Positions 35,296 through 48,148 of a stretch of 64,000 nt of DNA are shown here, one piece after another. Origin of the DNA: Branchiostoma floridae (Eukaryota > Chordata > Leptocardii > Amphioxiformes > Branchiostomatidae); assembly GCF_000003815.2 (NCBI RefSeq), contig NC_049988.1, forward strand, positions 2,971,127 to 3,035,126, given 5' to 3'. The notes under the pieces are model-generated. The model saw nothing but the letters and a program-made list of their open reading frames with translations, did not search any database and was not told the origin of the DNA. The position numbers and the translations under genes are program-made. The stretch's first letter is position 1, and every line of letters starts with the position of its first letter.

Positions 35296-38200
35296 ATGTA
35301 CGAACAAGCACAGCCGGTCCGGTCCCCTGTCTCTGGGCCCGACATCAGTCAAACCAGCGGGCCGCAGACCCCAACACCTGCTGACCATCAGAGTGGTCGG
35401 CATGGGCGTGGCCGCCATGGCAACGTCTCTAATATAAAGAGGGGAGAAGGGATAGAAATGTCTTCAGACACGTATGAAGAAGCCGAGGCTGTGAATATCT
35501 CGTCAACATTTCGAGAGGCCCGGCTGCAGCGCGCAAAGCTACGGCGAGAGTCACCAGTTGAGGAGGCTGATGACAGTAGCAACAGGCGTTATGTCAACGT
35601 ACCTGACACGACGGCAACGTCTACAGGTAGCTTTAGCTTCTTTGGGTGTTTAGAATATACCGTTGGAGTTTTTCTCAATCTGAGCAAATTTTGCTCTGAG
35701 ATTCTAGCCTCTATGAGATGAATTTCAGCCAGTTTAAACATTATAACGCCAAGAACTATTGATCGAATTTCAACTGGAGCGACGTTGAAAAAAATTCGTC
35801 TATCTTTAAAATTACTTCCATGATATGTTTCTGCATACATCTTTGTCAATTCATATCCTTATCAGCTCCATTTTACTTAAACGTTTGGTCAAAAACTGAC
35901 TTTGATCTCTGGCAATCATCGTATTGAAATCTGTACTTCAGGTTTGAAAACAGTTGCTCCAGGAAAATGATATAGTTCAGAATAGTGCCAATTTTTTTTT
36001 CAGACAGCGCGTATCCTGGTGGAACAAATGGCCGCCGTGTTTTTCGTGACTTGGTTCGGTCCTACCGTGGGTGCATCGTGGGCGTTACTGCTGTGGTTGT
36101 GGCAACCCTGATCATCGTGGGACTCGTCGTCATGGTGGTCATCTATAGAGAGGTATTCTATTACGTGCCATATTAGAAAACATCAAGTGTAAAGATCACG
36201 TACAAGAACTTTCATGACTTTGGAACCTTCCCAACATAATAGTCCACTATTTAAAAATCTTTTTATGCGGCAGAATTCTCATATTAAATTGTATCATGTG
36301 CAATTGTCGTGCAATAAAGTTCTTCTATGAAATCCGTTAACACAAGTGTCCTCTTACCTGTGAATTTTCAGACGTTCAGTCTAGATTACCTAGAACTAGG
36401 GGTCTTCCGAGACCCAAGAACCCCCAACTCGAGTTGATAATTAGTTAGACACAGTAGTTTTTGTTTAATACCTTTAATTTTGTCCTTGCATTTGAATTGT
36501 ATATTGGTGAAATTCTTTTGTCGTCCATTCTGAAAGGTCGCTAAGTCTAAAATGTTACCTTAGTGTACCTATTGACATTCGGCACTGCGAAATTGTTTAT
36601 AGGAAATATCTCAACTGTCCGACGCTTTTGATGACTTGAAACGCAACATTGATGACATGTCTCAACTGTCCAACACTGTTGACGACCTGAAACGCAGCAT
36701 GGATGACATGTCCCAACTGTCCGACACTGTTGACGACCTGAAACGTAACATTGATGACATGTCCCAACTGTCCAACACTGTTGACGACCTGAAACGCAGC
36801 ATGGATGACATGTCCCAACTGTCCGACACTGTTGACGACCTGAAACGTAACATTGATGACATGTCTCAACTGTCCAACACTGTTGACGACCTGAAACGCA
36901 ACATTGATGACATGTCTCAACTGTCCAACACTGTTGACGACCTGAAACGCAACATGGATGACATGTGTCAACTGTCGAACACTGTTGACGACCTGAAACG
37001 CAACATGGATGACATGTCCCAACTGTCCGACACTGTTGACGGCCTGAAACGCAGCATGGATGACATGTCTCAACTGTCCGACGCTTTTGACGACATGAAA
37101 CGCAACATTGATGACATGTCTCAACTGTCCAACACTGTTGACGACCTGAAACGCAACATGGATGACATGTCCCAACTGTCCGACACTGTTGACGACCTGA
37201 AACGCAACATGGACATCGAGAGAAACCGATCAGCAGTCTTGGAGGCATGTCTTCGGGAGCCAAGTAAGATGATTATTACCTCCATGAAATGTCATGGAAT
37301 GGAGGTTATATTTTCTGTTATGTGTCTCTGTCTGTGTAGATGATTACTCAAGAACGGCTGGATGGATTGGTTTCATACTTGTTGTGTTGGTGGGTTGTGA
37401 TGAAAGCTCGAATCGATGAGATCTTGGGAGCCGTATCTGTCATTATAATCGATGTAATAATATCAGAAATCACCCCTATATTTGAGATATATTGGTACAG
37501 GCATCGTGCTGTATGTGTTTGTTAATGGGCTTAGCTGCAAGCAGATAGTGAGGTGACAGCTGTTTGGGGAACCCCCAGTAGTTTTATTTATGTCTGCTTA
37601 GGACTGTTTGAAATATTTGTAACAGCTGGCACAGTAGTTACCTCCATGAAATGTCATGGAGGTTATATTTTCTGTTATGTGTCTCTGTCTGTGTACAAGA
37701 TTACTCAAGAACGGCTGGATGGATTGGTTTCATACTTGTTGTGTTGGTGGGCTATGATGAAAGCTCGAATCGATGTGATTTTGGGCGCCGTATCTGTCGT
37801 TATAATCGATGTAATAATATCAGAAATTCCCCCTATATCTGCGATATATTGGAACAGGCATCGTGCTTTAAGTGTTTGTTAATGGGCTTAGCTCCAAGCA
37901 GATAGTGAGGTGATTTGTATGACAGCTGTTTGGGGAACCCCGAGTTTTTTGAATATGATAATTAGTTTTATTTATGCCTGCTTAGGATATCATGGAGATG
38001 TGAAGCGTAAGTATAATTGTAAGAAGTTGAGGTACATTTAACGGTAATGCTTAACAGGTATGGATGTCTCACATACTGTACTGCTGATTTGAGTGACATG
38101 GTGATTATAAAATGCCATTAGGTCCTCTCATCTTAGATGGGTTGGCTGTCAGAAGTTTTATGGGCGATACAGATGTTCTGATTTCGTTACGATAAGGGAC

Positions 38201-39591
38201 AGTTGTTAGTTGTCTATTTCGTAGCCAATGGTACTTGTTTTTTAGCAGACGGGGTTGGCGCCAAGTATTCATCTTATAGTTGATGTAGGCTATCAGAGGA
38301 AAGTGTGCATCTCATTTTTGTACCATGTGAACAGCTGATGTTATGACATATTGGTGGAAAATCAAATCACCATCTGACTAAAGTTGGCCACATCCCTTCT
38401 TCTTTCTGAGTTTCCCAACTTCCTCCCACCACACCGCTCTGAGGCACATAGTCGAACCTCAATAATGCTGACAACCTTAGACAGTTTAAATGCCAAACAT
38501 CAAGCTTAAGGAACACCACGCTACCATATGCCGTCGACCTCTTAAACGCACATTACACAATTAAGTGTCACATTTTAATAATTACTAATCAGATGGACAT
38601 CCTCTGTGTCATTAAATAAATACACCACTACTTTCCCATAACATTTAAAACCATTACTCTCAAATACAACCGACTATAAACATACATACCATCCACAAAA
38701 AAGCAATAAATATTTCATGGAGGTATGAGGTCCCCGAACTCTAGTTATTATACTGACTTAATGATTCTTTTGTTCATTAGAAAAAACATAAATGTTATTG
38801 TCTTTTTTAAAGCTGCTCTGACACACTAACTATACTATTGAATGTCCAAATGCATACACTACTAGTCGGCAGGAAATCATATTATATATATATCATATCA
38901 TTATATCATTGAAAGGAATTGACAATTGCGTAATGCGATCAGAACGTTTTGAGCTGTCAGCTTTTTTCTGCTACTAAGACACAATTTTCCCTCAGTATCT
39001 TGTCCCGAAGGTTACCAACTGTGGCGTGGAATCTGCTACAAGGCCTTCGACACTCGTGAGCCCTTTAACGATGCAGCTGCAGCCTGTAGGAAAGACGGCG
39101 GCACCCTCGCCATGCCCCGAGACGCTGAGACCAACGCCTTTCTGATCTCCTTATTCAAGTCCGCTGGGGGGTACTACGATTTCTTTATCGGCTTGCAAGA
39201 TCAACGTGAAAAAGGAAGATTTGAATGGGCCGATGGTTCTGCACTAGGGGAGTACAACTCGTGGGCCCAGGGTGAACCGGATGGTATTGGCGATTGTGTT
39301 GTGTTCGGCACAAGCGGTTTCTGGAAAGACAAGTGGTTCAACTACGAATGCGACATGAGTTTCGGCTTCGTCTGCCAAGCTATTCCAGGTGCTTCATGTA
39401 AAAGTACAATTTCTTCAAGCCATTCTCGCTGTGTTAACTCGACAAGTAGTATTTCATGAAAATATGTATGAAAGTAATCATTTGTCTTTACAATTAAATA
39501 AACCATAAAATTCTTCTTATTTCATTTAATAAAAATATGCTAACATCGTTCATTACTATCAGGACGCAGGTGCACAGAGGTGTCCGGCTGA
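35296..39591 (+). CDS. C-type lectin-like type II receptor, unit 6 (longest stalk)
   Basis: Exons 35296-35626, 36004-36152, 36603-37263, 38996-39388, 39563-39591 (TGA); 520 residues, the longest product. Tail with MYEQAQPV, SSDTYEEAE and RRYVNVPDT, then basic RDLVRSYRG and the helix. The stalk has twelve 17-residue repeats. Repeats 1 and 10 share SDAFDD instead of SDTVDD, and N/S alternation in DLKRN/DLKRS marks a two-repeat subunit, both signs of internal block duplication. At about 200 residues the coil could be near 30 nm if fully helical. The lectin-like domain has SCPEGYQLW, FFIGL, EPD, KWFNYEC, six Cys, and ends GRRCTEVSG. Intron 3 carries a 1.46 kb insertion. Confidence 0.9.
36603..37263 (+). 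repeat. 51 bp coding repeats, 12 copies (unit 6 exon 3)
   Basis: The unit encodes 17 residues, so changes in copy number keep the frame. Copies are nearly identical at DNA level. The reverse strand is also open across it because of the repeat composition, not because of a gene. Equivalent exons have 4, 2, 7, 3, 3, 4, 3, 4 and 6 copies in units 1-5 and 7-10. Confidence 0.97.
37277..38741. mobile_element. 1.46 kb insertion in unit 6 intron 3
   Basis: TACCTCCATGAAAT at 37277-37290 is mirrored by ATTTCATGGAGGTA at 38712-38725, near the two ends of a segment missing from the other nine units. Flanking gattatt and gttattatac suggest a TTATT-like target duplication. Inside, 37277-37590 and 37639-37950 are a direct repeat, offset 362 bp. 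No transposase frame is evident. A related copy lies in the P450 intron near 7440-7640. Confidence 0.65.
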
Positions 39592-40136
39592 ACTCTCACT
39601 AATGCTTTACGATGATTCTGCAACAATACATTTCGACCAACCACCATTACTATCTATTCAAGAGCTGGAGTTATTCTTGTCCAAATATCAAGTTGCATAC
39701 TCAACATCTGGAGTAAAGCCAATGGGCGAAATAGCAAGTTTTGTTATCGATGTTATTTAAACCTTGTTGATTGATAATTGAACACAATTAATGAAGCGTT
39801 TCAGTGCTAGAGAATGCAATTACACTGTTACCATTAATCTTGAGCATCAGTTCATTTTGAGTGTTTAGAAATTTCCCTGTGTTATTCACATTTGCATGGA
39901 ATGGCGCATTAGATGCAGAAGTCAACGTCATATGTACATGGGTGCTTGAAACTTGGAAGATCCGGATACAATGTGAAAAAGCTCGCAGTGAAATGTCTTG
40001 TGGAATTTCACTAGGGTCAAGACTACAACTGAAGTCGTTAAATACTTTTAGCAAATGCTTTTCATTAGGGTTTTCACAATAATATGCGCAAAACAAACAG
40101 CTCAAGTAAGAGGCGCACAAACACAAACAACTAAAA

Positions 40137-40151
40137 ACACACACACACTCA

Positions 40152-40201
<50 letters not shown>
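40137..40201. repeat. (CA)n microsatellite in unit 6 3' flank
   Basis: CA run with two CACTCACT interruptions, followed by a GAGA tract. Confidence 0.97.
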
Positions 40202-40205
<4 letters not shown>

Positions 40206-41260
40206 GAGAGAGAGAAAGAGAGAGACATAGACTCATAATAACTAACACCAGCTATTTATCATACACCTTGTAACAGTTGATGCTTAACTATAATGTATTG
40301 TCAAACTTTCTAAAAGGTACATATAGAAATTTGTTTTCACCAGTTACTTCAATAAATCTATGAATATCATGTGCTGATATACAATAATGATTTAATATAA
40401 CCACGCTAATTATTGTACTGAGATACCAGGAAGCCATGTTTGTGTGCTAGTGGTGTTCACCCTGAGAGGGAGTTATCATTCTTCTGTTATTGTTTTAGAA
40501 TTTCTTACAGAGGTAAGACGCCACTGGGCATACTCTTTTAGTTGGTTTTATGAAACATTTAATTTCAAAAGAAAGCTACTTTAATCTCAGTGGTTTTACA
40601 AGTGTAATATAAGACACTTTATGTGTGCACCTTTATATCTATTACGGCGTTCAGCCCATAGCAATGTTTTACAAATAGATCGATAATAATTGAAATGGAC
40701 AGATAAAAAGAACAGCTGGACCGACGACAGAGACATAGAAAAGAGCGGGGCATAAGCTGATCATTATTCTTTATTAAGACGTTGTTATGAAAAAGTTTTA
40801 TTGCATTCCAAAGTAAAAATAATTTATGTTTAAGTTCTCATCTCCACTACTTTTGTTGTGGTACCTGGACTACTAAGTTGTCAATGCCTTAGTCATACCC
40901 ACGGAGAAAGGCATATGGACATTGTTCAACAATAGAGAATGAGATATTGACGGAGATATGTCTCTTAATTGGTATGTCAACAAACAGTAAAGGAGATATA
41001 TGTGTTTATGACATGTAAATCAATAGCAACGGAGAAGGTGTGCATGTCAGCGTGTCTGCTATGGTAGCACCAGCTTGTACAGGTGGCAGCAAGAGTCGAA
41101 AACATAAAAACAACACAATTGTTTGGTAACTAAACTCTGCGAGCTCTCACTACCTTTTAAAAGGTTAACTTCGATTTGTCTGCCTTCTTGCGTAGGTTGA
41201 CGTGTTCGCTTGTTGAAAAACAAAATGCCATTTGCACTACGTCACAGCCCGCTTGTCTTT

Positions 41261-41270
41261 CCATATAAGG
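41261..41270 (+). promoter_or_regulatory. Unit 7 TATA/CArG-like element
   Basis: CCATATAAGG, 107 bp before the ATG. Confidence 0.6.
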
Positions 41271-41376
41271 GCAAAGACAACATCGCATCTTCAGACTAAT
41301 CGCGATATCATTTTGCTATATTCATGTATCTGTAACAGCTTTAGGCTGCTCCAACGTTGTTTGTCAGAACAGTACA

Positions 41377-43940
41377 ATGTACGAACAAGCACAGCCGGTC
41401 CGGTTCCCTGTTTCTGCGTCCCACAGCAGTCAAACCAGCGGGCCGCAGACCCCAACACCTGCTGACCATCAGAGTGGTCGGCATGGGCGTGGCCGCCATG
41501 GCAACGTCTCTAATATTAAGAGGGGAACAGGGATAGAAATGTCTTCAGACACGTATGAAGAAGCTGAGGTGGTGAATTTCTCGTCAACATTTCGAGAGGC
41601 CCGACTGCAGCGTGCAAAGCTACGGGGAGACTCACCAGTTGAGGGGGCTGATGACGGTAGCAACAGGCGTTATGTCAATGTACCTGACAAAGCGGAAACG
41701 TCTACAGGTAGCTGAGGCTTGTTTTTGTTCTTTTTTTCGTTTTTTTTGTTGTTAAGAATGTACCGTAGGAGTTTTTCGCAAGCTGAGTAGGTCTTACTCT
41801 GAGATTATCTCCACTATGTCTTGATCTTCTGGTCTTTGATAATTTGATTGCATATGCTGTTATTTTCATATCCTCTCCCGAGTACCCTCCAGATGAATGT
41901 TATCCAGTCTTAATATTATATAGCGCCAAGATTTATTGATTGAATTTCAACTGAAGCGACATTTGATCTTTAAAATTAATTTTATAGTATGTTTTTTCAT
42001 GCCAAACATCTTTGTTACTGTATATCTTTATCAGCTTCATTTTTTTACTTGATACTTTGGGTCAAAAACTGAGTTTGATCTCTGGCAATCATCTTATTGA
42101 AACATTTACTTAAGATTTGAAAACACATCCACCAGAAAAAAGGTATATAGTTCAGAATAGCTCCTTGTTGTTTCCAGACAGTACGTATCCTGGTGGAACA
42201 AATGGCCGTTGTGTTGTTCGTGACTTCATTCGGTCCTACCGTGGCTACATCGTGGGCGTTACTGCTGTGGTGGCAACCCTGATCATCGTGGGACTAGTCG
42301 TCATAGTGGTCATCTATAGAGAGGTATTTTATTTTGTGCCATACTAGACAAAAAATAACATCCATGAACTTTCATGACTATGGAAACCGTGAAAAAATCC
42401 TTATTTGGAAAATCTTTGGAAACGACAGAATTCTCATCTGTAATCCGTTAACACATGTGTCCTCTTACCTGTGACTTTGACAGATGTTTAGTCTAGATTA
42501 CCAAGAACTAGGGGTCTTCCGATGGATGGACAAGATTAATTTTTTTTAAATAAAACCTATAGTCTACTGATTTCACCCATCTCAAAATGACAAAGATTGC
42601 AAACATATGTCATTAATTTACCTTTGGATTTGAAACCCCAACTAGAGATGATGATAATTAAATTTCAATTTGTTTAAAATCTCTCATTTTTCATTTCGTT
42701 GCATTTGAATTGTATAATATTATTATTTGGTAAAATTGTCGTCGATTCTGAAAGGTCGCTAACGTTAAGATGCTACCTCCTTTCCTTGGTGATTTTTTAT
42801 ATTTATGATTGATATGAATGATATTTGGCACTGAGAAATCGTTTATAGGAAATATCTCAACTGTCCAACACTGTTGACGACCTGAAACGCAACATGGATG
42901 ACATGTCCCAACTGTCCAACACTGTTGACGATCTGAAACGCAACATGGATGACATGTCCCAACTGTCCGACACTGTTGACGACCTGAAACGCAACATGGA
43001 TGATGTGTCAAAACTGTCCGACACTGTTTACGACCTGAAACGCACATTGGACACCGAGAAAAATAGATCAGCAGTCTTAGAGCCAAGTCTTCGGAAGCAA
43101 GGTAAGATGTTTCTTATTATACCGACTTAAAGATTCTTTTTTCCATTTGAAAAAAAAAAAAAAACTTCTTAATTGGCAGTGTCTTTTTTCAAAGTTGAAT
43201 TGACGTATCCAGTATACTATTAAACGTACAAATACGAAAACAAACACTACTTGTAGGCAGGAGATCTTTTATCAATTAAAGGAATTGACATTTGTGTAGT
43301 GCGATCAGAGCGTTTTTATATTGAGCTGTCAGCTTTTTCTGCTACTAAGAGAACACTTTTCCCCAGTATCTTGTCCCAATGGTTACCAACTGTGGCGTGG
43401 AATCTGCTACAAGGTCTTCAACACTGGTAAGCCCTTTAACGAAGCAGCTGCAACCTGTCGCAAATATGGCGGCACCCTCGCCATGCCCCGAGATGCTGAG
43501 ACCAACGCCTTCCTGATCTCCTTATACACGTCTATAAGGGAAGACGCTTCTTTATTCTATATCGGCCTGCAAGATCAACGTGAAGAAGGAAGATTTGAAT
43601 GGGCTGATGGTTCTGCACTAGGGGAGTACAACTCGTGGGCCCAGGGTGAACCGGATGGTCGAGGCGATTGCGTTTCTTCAGGCGCAAGTTACTGGAGTGG
43701 GAAGTGGTATAACTTTTATTGCTACAACAGTTTACGCTTCATCTGCCAAGCTATTCCAGGTGCTTCATTTAGAATTTAAATTTCTTCATGTCATTCTCGT
43801 TTGTTAACTCGACAAGTAGTATTTGATGAAAATATGTGTCAAAGTAATCATTTGTCTTTACAATTAGATAAACCCTAGAATTTTTCTTATGCTATTGAAT
43901 ATGCTAACGTCGATCATTCCTTTCAGAGGCGACAGGCTAA
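41377..43940 (+). CDS. C-type lectin-like type II receptor, unit 7
   Basis: Exons 41377-41707, 42178-42323, 42849-43101, 43367-43759, 43927-43940 (TAA); 378 residues. Tail: MYEQAQPV, SSDTYEEAE and RRYVNVPDK. Exon 2 differs from the rest: GRCVVRDFIRSYRGYIVG, so the Cys normally at the start of the helix is Tyr and a new Cys lies before it. Four stalk repeats; the last has VYDLKRTLD. The lectin-like domain reads SCPNGYQLW, FYIGL, EPD, KWYNFYC, six Cys. The last exon lacks the segment encoding HRCT, as in unit 5, and ends EATG without the tail Cys. Confidence 0.88.
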
Positions 43941-45376
43941 AAGGGTGACAGGCTAAACTCTCACCGATGCTTTCGACGGTTCTGCGCCAAATTACAATAC
44001 ATCTCGACCAACCACGGTTACTACCTATTCAAGAGCTGGATGTTTTTTAGGCCTAGTAGCAGGTTGCATGCTCAACAGATGGAGTAAAGCCAACGGACCA
44101 AATAGCACGTTTTTCTCTCGATGTTATGAAAAACCTTGTTGACTAAGTAAAGAGACACATTTACTGAAGCAATTCAGTACTAGAGAATACGATTGCACTT
44201 ATTCTACTAATTTTAAGTCTTAGTTCAATACGGGTATTTAGACATCTCATTGCGTTATTTACATTTGTCCAGAATGGCGGATAAGATACCGCAATTGAGG
44301 TCATATGCAGGTGAGTGAAACTTGGAGGATTTGTATGTAATGAAGAAAAGCTCGATTCACAGTATCAGTGAAATGTGTTGTGGAGCTTCACTATAGTCAA
44401 AACCGCAACAGAAGTCGTGGCTAATGCTGTTTTGAGTTCTAATTCAATGGCTGTTGACAAAGAACACTTTTTATAGATGTGTTTCATTACGGTTCTCACA
44501 ATGATATGAAAACAAAGACTCCGAGCAAAGACATGCACACAAATACAAAGACACCATGGATAATTGTGTTATGATATATCTTATTTCAATAGAATTTTTT
44601 TTCAATCTCAAGTATAATGTAGGACTCTTTATGTCTGAACTTTTACTTGTATTAATGTACAATGTTAAAATAGATCGATTTCAATCGAGATGGATCGACA
44701 GCTCGAAGACAGAGACAGGCATAGAGAAAAGAGTGTGCCATTGGATAATCCTCATTATTCATTAAGGAGCTGTGATGATCAGTTTGTATTGCATTCCAAA
44801 GTTAAGTAAAAATTTAATGTTAGCAAGACCACGTTCTCATCTCTACCTTACGTTGTCCTACATGGTCTACTAAAGATGTCCATATCCTAGTCATGCCCAC
44901 AGAGAAATGCATGTGGGCATTGTGAAACAATAGAGAATGAGATATGGACGGAGATATGTCTCTTAATTGGCATGTCAGCAAACAGTGAAGTAGATATGTG
45001 TGTATATGGCATGTTAATCAATAGCAAAGAAGAATGTGTGCATGTATGCGTGTCTGCTATGGTAGCACCAGCTTGTACAGGTGGCAGCAAGAGTCGAAAA
45101 TATGATAAAAAGTGTGTTCAGCAACTAAACTTGCGAGCTATCACGTACCTTTTGAAAGTTTAACTCAAATGTGTCTGCCTCCTGACGTAGGTTGACGTGT
45201 TCGCTTGTTGAAAAACAAAATGCCATTTGCACTACGTCACAGCCCGCTTGTCTTTCCGTATGTATAAGGACAAATACAACGTCAAATATCCAGACTAATC
45301 GCGATATCATTTTGCTATATTCATGTATCTGTAAGAGCTTTAGGCTGCTCCAACGTTGTTTGTCAGAACAGTAGAA
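43941..45376. other. Spacer, unit 7 to unit 8
   Basis: Near-duplicate of the unit 5-6 spacer, with the same lack of a CA tract and the same variant TATA region. No gene is seen. Confidence 0.65.
45256..45269 (+). promoter_or_regulatory. Unit 8 TATA-like element, variant
   Basis: ccgtatgtataagg, the same four-base insertion as unit 6 plus one substitution; TATAAGG is kept. Confidence 0.5.
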
Positions 45377-45538
45377 ATATACGAACAAGCACAGCCGGTC
45401 CGGTCCCCTGTCTCTGGGCCCGACATCAGTCAAACTAGCGGGTCGCAGACCCCAACACCTGCTGACCATCAGAGTGGTCGGCATGGGCGTGGCCGCCATG
45501 GCAACGTCTCTAATATAAAGAGGGGAGAAGTGCTAGAA

Positions 45539-48148
45539 ATGTCTTCAGATGTGTATGAAGAAGCCGAGGCTGTGAATATCTCGGTAACATTTCGAGAGGC
45601 CCGGTTGCAGCGTGCAAAGCTACAGGGAGAACCAACCACTGAGGGGGCTGATGACAGTAGCAACAGGCGTTACGTGAATGTACCTGACACTGCAGCCATG
45701 TCTACAGGTAGCTTTCACTTGTTTTCGTGTTTAGAATATACCTTTGGAGTTTTTTTTGCACGCTGCATCAATTTTGCACTTAGATTATCGCCACTAACTA
45801 TGTCTTTATCCTCTAATCTTTGATAGCTTAATTGCATATGCTGTTATCCTGTTACCATAGACCGAGTACCCTACAGGGGAATTTCAGCCACTTAAATATT
45901 TTAGCGCCAAGTACTATTGAACGAATTTCAACTGGGGTGACATTTGATCTTTAAAATTACTTTCATAGCACGTTTCTGCATATATCTTTATAAAATCAAA
46001 ACCTCATCAACTTTTTTTTTGTTCATACTTTGCGTCAAAAATTGACTTTGATCTCTGGAAATCATCTTATTGTAACCTATACTTCATATTTTAGAACGCT
46101 TTCTCAAGAAAGATGACATAGTTCAGAATAGCTCCAAAGTTTTTGTTTCTTTCCAGACAGCACGTATCCTGGTGGAACAAATGGCCGCCGTGTTCTTCGT
46201 GACTTCGTTCGGTCCTACCGTGACTGCCTCGTGGGCGGTACTGCTGTGGTGGTGGCAACCTTGATCACCGTGGGACTCGTCGTCATGGTGTTCATCTATA
46301 GAGAGGTATTTTATTTTGTGCCAAATTCGTACAAAAAAGGTGTCAAAATCACATTCACGAACTTTCATTACTATGGAAGCTGTGCAAAAAATCTTAAGTT
46401 TGAAAATCTTTTTGAACGACAGAATTCTGGGTGGGATAGCGCCCCGGGCGGAATCCCAGGGGATTGCACCCGAGAGTGAATGGCCTCGCACTGCTCCCAG
46501 GGAGAGCTCGCAGGGGGCCACCAACCAAACACAACCGGAGGCAAAACACCGCCTCTCGCGACCCACCCTCCTCTCCCTACCCTTGCCTCGTTTCTCTTGC
46601 GGCCTAGGTTCTCTGGGGCCCATCAGAGTTCCCTATTGGTCTTCCATTAAACTCTGAATCCGGCCAGTCCCTGGTGTGGTGTGTCTCATTGGTGTAATCT
46701 TATATGTAATCCGTTAACACAAGTGTCCTTACCTGTGACTTTTCAGATGTTTAGTCTAGATTACCTGGAACGAGGGGTGGCCCGATACATAAGGATTGGA
46801 TACATTTTTTTATATTAAATGAAACCTATAGTTTACTGAATTCACTCATCTCAAAACGACAAAGATTGCAAACATATTCTAAGAACGGGCCTCTGGTTTT
46901 GAAACCCTAACTAGAATTGTTGATGATCAAATTTCAATTTGTTTAAATTCTTTCACTTTCATTTCGTTGCATTCTAATTGCATATTGGTAAAATTCTCCT
47001 GTCGTCGATTCAGAAAGCTAACGTTAAGGTGCTACCGCCTTTCCTTGGTGTACTTAATAAAATTTGGCACTGCGAAATCGTTTATAGGAAATATCTCAAC
47101 TGTCTGCCACTGTTGACGACCTGAAACGCAATATGGATGATGTGTCCCAACTGTCCGACACTGTTGACGACCTGAAACGCAACATGGATGACGTGTCCCA
47201 ACTGTCCGACACTGTTGACGACCTGAAACGCAAATTGGACACCGAGAGAAACCGATCAGCAGTCTTGGAGGCATGTCTTTGGGAGCCAAGTAAGATATTT
47301 CTTATTATACTGACTTAATATTATGATTCTTTTGTCCATTAGAAAAAAATCGTAATTGGCAGTGTTTTTTAAAGCTGCACTGACGAATTCTACTATACTA
47401 TGAAACGTACAAATACGAAAACATCCACTACTTGTAGGCAGGAGATCTTATATCAAGGAAAAGAATTGACATTTGCGTAATGCGATCAGAAAGTTTTTAT
47501 CTTTAGCTGTCAGTTTTTTTTCTGCTACTAATAGCTCACTTTCCCCCAGTATCTTGTCCCAAAGATTACCAACTGTGGCGTGGAATCTGCTACAAGGCTT
47601 TCTACATTCGTGAGCCCTTCAACGAAGCAGCTGCAGCCTGTAGCAAAGATGGCGGCACCCTCGCCATGCCGCGAGACGCTGAGACAAACGCTTTCCTGAT
47701 CTCCTTATACAAGTCCGTGAGGGAAGACGATCTTCGATTCTATGTCGGCTTGCGAGATCAACGTGAAGAAGGAAGATTTGAGTGGGCCGATGGTTCTGCA
47801 CTAGGGGCGTACAACTCGCGGGGCCAGGATGAACCGGATGGTACTGGCGATTGCGTTGTGTACGGCACCGGCGCAAGCGGTTTCAGGAAAGGCATGTGGT
47901 ACAACCACTATTGCTACATGAGTTTCCGCTTCATCTGCCAAGCTACTCCAGGTGCTTCATTTAAAAGTACAATTTCTTGAAGTAATTCTCACTTGTTAAC
48001 TCGAAAGGTGTTATTTTATGAAAAAAATGTATCGAAGTAATCATTTGCCTTTACAGTTAGATAAGCCCTAAAAATCTATTTATTTCATTCAATATGCTAA
48101 CGTCTTTCAATTCTTTTAGGACACAGGTGCACAAAGGTGACAGGCTGA
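45539..48148 (+). CDS. C-type lectin-like receptor, unit 8 (start codon lost, internal start)
   Basis: At the usual start the sequence is ATA (45377-45379) instead of ATG, and the frame upstream is closed by TAG at 45341. The next in-frame Met is Met55, at 45539-45541, reading MSSDVYEEAEAV. Exons from there: 45539-45707, 46157-46305, 47088-47289, 47550-47951, 48120-48148 (TGA); 316 residues. Exon 2 reads SYRDCLVGG, adding an acidic residue beside the helix. Three stalk repeats; LREP has become LWEP. The lectin-like domain has SCPKDYQLW, FYVGL, DEPDG, MWYNHYC, six Cys and three extra residues (GTG) before ASGF; SW of the WNSWG loop is SR. It ends GHRCTKVTG. Intron 2 has the same insertion as unit 5. 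Confidence 0.58.
46429..46701. mobile_element. GC-rich insertion in unit 8 intron 2
   Basis: Same site and sequence as 32176-32465 in unit 5, but about 17-20 bp shorter near 46495 (ccatggtacc segment missing). A shared site shows units 5 and 8 descend from one copy, or that one converted the other, after the insertion. Confidence 0.65.

Larger units (their letters stand above)
39592..41376. other. Spacer, unit 6 to unit 7
   Basis: 3' flank with CA tract at 40137-40201 and AATAAA at 40351-40356, then the conserved 5' flank of unit 7. No gene is seen. Confidence 0.65.

Noticed and set aside
36547-37263. Long open frames on the minus strand across exon 3 of unit 6 (and the same in units 3 and 10)
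   Set aside because: The 51 bp repeat has no stops in several frames; the plus frame fits splice sites, phases and the lectin gene, the others do not.
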